Source: Tieghemiomyces parasiticus
Lineage: Eukaryota; Kickxellomycota; Dimargaritomycetes; Dimargaritales; Dimargaritaceae
Length of the DNA stretch: 12,912 nucleotides
Direction: 5' to 3'
Assembly (NCBI GenBank): GCA_027575765.1
Contig: JANBPT010001178.1
Span: forward strand, 1-12,912
Below, in pieces: positions 8,668 through 12,912 of this stretch. Made by a program: the position numbers and the translations under genes. The notes under the pieces were generated by a model. It did not search any database and was not told where the DNA came from. It saw only the letters and a list, made by a program, of their open reading frames with translations. Each line of letters begins with the position of its first letter. The first letter of the stretch is position 1.

Positions 8668-9836
8668 ATGTCGTACCTTGTGGAAGCCCTCCGTACCTAT
8701 CTCACTATCGCTTGGTTCATGTTCGGTAGCTTAATCGTCGCCTGCTGTCGCAACCCGCGTACACACGAGTCGTCCGCCGCTTCCTTGCTGTCGGAAGCTT
8801 CCACAGGCCGATGCATCATGGGAGGTGAGTACCAGCAGGACGGTGGCGGTGAGCAAGGTTTCTTCCGTGGTTCTGCGGTCCTGGTCGCCCTACTAGGGTC
8901 ATATACCACAGACCCGGTTGGAGGTGGTAAAGGGGAAGGTGTATGTATTGGACTTGCGATGGCCACTGGCTTTCCCACCCCCAGTCGCTCATAGCGCTCC
9001 AATCATTTTCTCAAGCCATCGCGCTCTTGGCTCCCAAGGAATCTCATGAGGCCTCCAGACCCCCTCTCCCCCCTGCTATTTACGTAGCTCTCTGCCCAAC
9101 GGCTTGCCTTGGCCTTCTACCTGACTTTATCTCTGACTAACTACACAGTACCCTTGAATTCTAAATCGCCCTCACTAACTACCCGCACGTACCAGCGTGC
9201 TGTTCGGCCTGTGATTCTGATACCAACGACCTGGCCAACCCGGAGCGCCCGGGCGTCTTCAGCATCGACCGAGACAGCGTCCTGGCCCGCACCAAGTACG
9301 TATCCGATGAAGCGGGCAACATTGTCTACGTGAAGAAAACTTCGAAACTGGGATTTCAGAAACAACTCTTTGACGCCGCTACCCACGACCTTCTCTGGGA
9401 ACGTACGACTCAGCCCTTGGCCGTCGGCCGACGGTTGTACCATAGTCCCGTGTATAATCACCATAGCGATACCGCGCCAATGGCCCCAGGCGCCGCCAAT
9501 GGCCATCTCATGGGGGACGAAAGGCACGAGACCAGCGGCGATGTGATACTTAAGACCCATCTTCGGAAGGGCTTCCATTCCGCTGACTTTGAGTTCGTGT
9601 GGGAGGCTGATTCGTATCGCTGGAAGAACCCGAAAGTACTGGGTGCCGACCTCCAGTGTTACCAAGGGAGTTCAGGGGCCCCTGTGGCCGAATTTAAAGG
9701 CAATATCATGTCCCGTCACGTAGGTACCCTCACTGTCGTGCCCGCCGCCATGACTCCACTGGCCCTACGCACCCTGCTCATCTTTACACTTATCGACCTG
9801 ATTGAGTTACAGCTGAACTCCATCAATTCGGACTAG
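8668..9836 (+). CDS. Membrane-anchored protein, tubby-like/LURP-type fold suspected
   Basis: Joined from 8668-8824 and 9196-9836, giving 265 residues. Both exons show strong C/G-ending codon use. Exon 1 carries a hydrophobic segment at about 11-26 (YLTIAWFMFGSLIVACC), and Cys pairs lie at 26-27 and 54-55, so lipidation or metal binding is conceivable. Exon 2 has the strand-rich layout of the tubby C-terminal-like group (LURP-one-related proteins, scramblases and fungal relatives): SVLARTKYV, GNIVYVKKT, KQLFDAATHDLLWERT, then DFEFVWEADSYRWKNP, LGADLQCYQG, APVAEFKG, VGTLTVVP, and a final hydrophobic helix TPLALRTLLIFTLIDLIELQL. The FEFVWE..YRWK pattern followed by a short strand series and a C-terminal helix is what suggests this group. 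I cannot confirm it without a profile search, and no substrate can be inferred. The stop is TAG at 9834-9836. Confidence 0.7.
8825..9195 (+). other. Intron of the tubby-like gene
   Basis: The donor GTGAGT at 8825 and the acceptor CCAG ending at 9195 give a 371-nt phase 1 intron (G + CG makes an Ala codon). A branch-like ACTAAC lies at 9174-9179. A second acceptor at 9148, with its own ACTAAC at 9136-9141, would put the message out of frame and stop it at 9331-9333. GT sites at 8849 and 8939 are also phase 1, so alternative in-frame donors exist. Confidence 0.75.
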
Positions 9837-9856
9837 AGAGAGGGAGAGAGGGAGGG
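9835..9856 (+). repeat. GA-rich purine tract
   Basis: A run of 22 purines made of GAGAGAGGG units starts inside the stop codon of the tubby-like gene and lies in its 3' UTR. It is simple sequence with no assigned function. Confidence 0.6.
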
Positions 9857-9954
9857 TGGAGGGGACTCGCTATGAATTTGTTGCTTGACCCGAACGGTGG
9901 GTGTCAGCGCGCACACTGATCTGCTTCATTATCCTGTGCGTCATGTATTATACG

Positions 9955-9960
9955 AATAAA
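9955..9960 (+). terminator. Poly(A) signal AATAAA of the tubby-like gene
   Basis: AATAAA lies 119 nt past the stop codon. The distance is acceptable for a fungal 3' UTR. Confidence 0.55.
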
Positions 9961-10187
9961 CCATTGAAAATCCAGCGCTACCAGAAATTCAACCTCCAGG
10001 ATTCGCTAGAAATCGGAACTCTAACGCCCTTACTTCTTGAATTCGGGACTCTGCCATGGCAACCAGAATGAATATACGAACAATGGCATCATTTAGTTAA
10101 CCCGGGTACCACAAAGCACAGCATACCGAACATAGGCATAGTAGAGTATGGTCAACCTTTTCCAAAAAGCAACATCGATTGATTAGT

Positions 10188-10208
10188 ACCACCAGGTGGT
10201 GTACACCA
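10188..10208. repeat. Two overlapping palindromes
   Basis: ACCACC-A-GGTGGT at 10188-10200 overlaps the perfect 12-bp palindrome TGGTGTACACCA at 10197-10208. Such symmetry can be a site for a dimeric binding protein, but no gene lies near and chance is not excluded. Confidence 0.4.
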
Positions 10209-10634
10209 TCTTGCCCCCACGGTTGGTTTCACGTTTTCATCGAGTGCCATCACCGTTCGATGTGGATTGATGGGTTATTTCGAGGAATATGTATGGAGCG
10301 CCAATGTCGTGGTAGGAGCCAACCGAATCTGGAATGGTAAGTCAGCCAAGCCATAGTCCAGGTTTCCGAGTTGGCTACGGTACACTAGCGACTGTCCGCA
10401 GCAGCTATGCACGCATCTAAGTGGTGGTCGATGGACGTTGGCAACGTTAATGGTAAAGCGTCAGTGGAGTTGCCCAACGCCTCCTCACTGTGGGTTCGTT
10501 TATAGGCGGGTGGGTGTGGGTGCGGAGGAGGAGGCAAAGCGGGTCTTGCCTTGGGCAATCGACAGAGCCCCTTCCAAAAAAAAAGAATTTGAGACGTGCG
10601 AGAAATCGCCCGCCGCGGATAAACCATCAATAAG

Positions 10635-10721
10635 GGCAGGGGGCGGTTAGCATGGTTTCAGATAGCCAAGCCATGTGCGCCTGAAACCGGCGCCCCCCCC
10701 CTCCCCTGTCTCCGCCCTGCC
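10635..10721. repeat. Imperfect GC-rich nested hairpin
   Basis: GGTTTCAG at 10654-10661 pairs perfectly with CTGAAACC at 10681-10688 around a 19-nt loop. Outside it, GGCAGGGGGCGG at 10635-10646 can pair with CCGCCCTGCC at 10712-10721. The right side holds a long C-rich run (10692-10706). Confidence 0.4.
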
Positions 10722-11282
10722 ATTTCGAAGCAGTGGCTTCCAACTATGAGCGTGGGTCAGCTTGCTTTAGGTGTCTCCCCTCCCCGCACTACCGGGATAG
10801 AGCTGCCAACGACGGTGGGGGCATGTATCGCATCGTCCAACGGGGCCCTAACCCCTTAAAGTCGTCCGCTGGTTATATACAGGATACGGTAATAGTTAAG
10901 CTACTGCACACAGTGGAAAAGTCTACCATCCCACCTAGCTATCTGTATGAATCGCCTTAAAAATAAATAACCATGTGTTGCTGTTCAATGATGCTTACCT
11001 TGCACGGGCTAGTTGTTCATCCAGCGCCAATTACGTTACATGAAAGGACCAACGCTGGCCCGCGGCCGAGTTGCACCTACGGTGAGCTTTCTCACCGGGG
11101 ATAGTCTCTCCTTCTCCACTGCTTCTAGTGGTCGTCGTTGGTATGGTGTCGCTGGTCGTTGACTGGCTACATCATCAACCGCTCCTTATTTCTATGATTA
11201 TGAAACGGCGGCGTACCGCTCGCCTCCGTTCATCCGCAAATGGTACCCATTTGGGAAGGGTTCGACGCCATGTTAATGGGAA

Positions 11283-11315
11283 TGAAACCTCCACGCGAAG
11301 GAGTGGGAGGTTTCA
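11283..11315. repeat. Perfect 10-bp hairpin before an A/T tract
   Basis: TGAAACCTCC at 11283-11292 pairs perfectly with GGAGGTTTCA at 11306-11315 around a 13-nt loop. An A/T tract (11321-11342) follows. In a bacterium this would look like a terminator; in fungal DNA the meaning is open. Confidence 0.45.
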
Positions 11316-12403
11316 ATTCGGATATTTTTAAAAAAAATATAATCATCCTTGCTGGACGTTATCGATGAAGTCATCAATGCTCCAAGTATCGACGAGGGGT
11401 AGATAGTTGGCTACCGATATAATCCTTTTTATAATTAACTAAACGCGCACGCACCACTAGCCTATTGGCGAGATTCTCCCCACTCACCCAACGGACATCT
11501 ACACACTAAATGCTGTTACGTAGTTCATGGGGTTCCCTGGACCAATGTTTGTTCAACACTTTCTTCTACCTACCAGAGACTAGCAAGGTTAGGATTGCGT
11601 CGTTGGTCATTTGGTACCAATCAATGAAATATTTCGGGCAAAAGGTGAAGGGATTGTCACGTCGATTGTACTGGTTTGTGACGCCTCCCCCCACACTTGT
11701 TCACTGGATAAGGTAAGGGAAAAATATATATTTAAAACTTGTATGACGGGGTTGGTACGGATTAACTCGCACAAGGAGGCGCTGATAAAACATTGGGCGA
11801 GCCGCAGTCTTATTCCAACGCTTCAGCCACACCGTAATTGGTCGCCGCCTTTCGGATGCAAATAGCTTCTTCTTTATTAATGAGCTCCGTAATCTTCCCC
11901 CACTCCTTCCCCCACAATCAGTCTACAGAATCCACTGACGCGGTCCCAAATTGGCGGCCCCTTTTGGCGGTCGATGAAATCTGATGGTGACGGCGTCATT
12001 CGCCGCCTGTTTCATACGAATAATCATCTGAAGGCGAACTGCTGGAAGAGGCCTTGCGCGCTGGTGAGAAAGGGAGAAGGCACCAGGTCCCCGGCATCGG
12101 TGGCCTTCGGCCTCCGTCAGTACACATCCTCGGGAACGATGAGGCGTCCATCGGTTGCAGATTTCGGGCGCCGGTCGAACCACTTGGCATCCCGCCGAGG
12201 TTTCGCAACCAATTACGCCTTCTTCTACACTCCCTTCTTCCGTAGCCTGGTGTAGGTGAATTGCGCATACCTCCCCTTCCCACTTGCCCCCCCCCGGAGT
12301 CGCCGTAGAAGCCCTAGCTGCACCCCCACGAGAGGGTGCGGATTTGCCTTCTGAATTAGATTACACCACCTTGGCCGGCGTCGTATCTTTCCGTCTCCTT
12401 TCG

Positions 12404-12412
12404 TATAAATAG
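12404..12412 (+). promoter_or_regulatory. TATA box of the CBM18 gene
   Basis: TATAAATAG lies 151 bp before the ATG at 12555. A pyrimidine-rich leader follows, including a T run at about 12479-12485, as is typical of well-expressed fungal genes. Confidence 0.65.
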
Positions 12413-12554
12413 TACCCTGGTCGGCGCCCCGGCCGGCTTAGCCACACACTCGCATTCTGTTGTCCGTTCGTTCGCCTCTTTTTTTAGCTAACCCCCTTCC
12501 TTCCTTACACCCCGAGAGCCCCCACTGCGCTCCCTCTAATCTTTACTTATCACC

Positions 12555-12912
12555 ATGCAGCTCAGCAAGTTCACCATCACCACCTTCGTCCTGGCCACCC
12601 TGGCCGTCACCGGAACCTATGCCACCAAGTCCACCGAGCCCACCGAGTCCACCGACGGCCGCTGCGACGAGAACACCAAGTGTCCCGGTACCTCCTGCTG
12701 CTCGTGGTGGGGCTTCTGCGGTAACACTGACCTCCACTGCGGTGAGACCTGCCTGTACAACTGCCCCAGCGGCCAGAATGGAACCGCTCTAATCGACGGC
12801 CAGACCCGCTCGACCGACGGCAAATGCTCTGAGAACGTTTTGTGCCCCCCGGGTAACTGCTGCTCCAAGTGGGGCTGGTGCGGTAACACCCAGGCCCACT
12901 GCGGCGCCGACT
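12555..12912 (+). CDS. Secreted chitin-binding protein, two CBM18 (hevein) modules, 3' end missing
   Basis: The ATG at 12555 (CACC before it) opens a frame that runs off the window after 119 codons. Residues 1-23 form a signal peptide with a hydrophobic core and a TYA cleavage site, so the product is secreted or cell-wall bound. A Thr/Ser/Glu linker follows. Module 1 (about 37-70) has all eight hevein cysteines (37, 43, 48, 49, 55, 62, 66, 70) and the chitin-contact stretch CCSWWGFCGNTDLHC. After a 20-residue linker with an N-glycosylation site at N75, module 2 starts at C91 with CCSKWGWCGNTQAHC and is cut off by the window end. Both modules follow STDG(R/K)C, so they are tandem duplicates about 54 residues apart. 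The binding Ser and the two aromatics are present, but the last tyrosine of hevein is His in both. A catalytic domain such as chitin deacetylase, or more modules, could follow; this cannot be seen. Confidence 0.92.
   Translation, partial: MQLSKFTITTFVLATLAVTGTYATKSTEPTESTDGRCDENTKCPGTSCCSWWGFCGNTDLHCGETCLYNCPSGQNGTALIDGQTRSTDGKCSENVLCPPGNCCSKWGWCGNTQAHCGAD

Larger units (their letters stand above)
9961..12403. other. Long gene-free stretch with scattered hairpins
   Basis: No intact gene is supported. Frames of 60-95 codons occur on both strands but none has a recognisable domain or codon bias. A GC-rich island at about 11930-12260 has coding-like minus-strand frames broken by stops (see findings). 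The 11-mer AGCCAAGCCAT occurs twice (10344-10354 and 10664-10674). The main palindromes are listed separately. Confidence 0.45.

Noticed and set aside
11974..12255. 93-codon plus-strand frame
   Set aside because: No domain, and the opposite strand shows equally open frames; the island is described instead as a possible remnant.

Overview
The window looks like nuclear DNA of a filamentous or early-diverging fungus. The evidence is spliceosomal introns with GTAAGT or GTGAGT donors and CTAAC-type branch sites, a single dispersed 5S rRNA gene, a mitochondrion-targeted protein, and a secreted protein with hevein-type (CBM18) chitin-binding modules. C/G-ending codons clearly separate the genes from the intergenic DNA. 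I cannot name the species. A non-Dikarya lineage is possible, but that is a guess.

Layout. Positions 1-1268 hold no recognisable gene. A minus-strand pyrroline-5-carboxylate reductase gene (last step of proline synthesis) lies at 1269-2279. Three exact copies of one 10-mer sit in its upstream region. Positions 2280-4421 are otherwise gene-free. Positions 4422-5757 form a block with exactly one CpG in about 1.3 kb, organised around a long, diverged inverted repeat. I read it as an old transposable element or foldback repeat eroded by methyl-cytosine deamination. It stops about 17 bp upstream of an intact 5S rRNA gene (5775-5892) with a T6 terminator. After about 1 kb without a gene comes a two-exon plus-strand gene for a mitochondrial RsfS/Iojap-family ribosome silencing factor (6931-8205). 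Next is a two-exon plus-strand gene (8668-9836) for a small membrane-anchored protein whose second exon resembles the tubby-like/LURP-one beta-barrel group. Positions 9837-12403 carry no gene I can support, only hairpins and palindromes. The window ends inside a secreted two-module CBM18 protein that starts at 12555.

The genes are not an operon or an obvious cluster. Proline synthesis, mitoribosome assembly, a tubby-like protein and a cell-wall chitin binder are separately promoted, ordinary fungal genes separated by long spacers. Likely TATA boxes lie about 150-175 bp upstream of the start codon in three of the four genes. AATAAA signals follow two genes at 65-120 bp. I found no new defence or biosynthetic system. 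The parts most worth a second look are the CpG-free palindromic block next to the 5S gene, the repeated 10-mer upstream of the proline gene, the tubby-like membrane protein with several in-phase splice choices, and the Tyr-to-His change in both chitin-binding modules.
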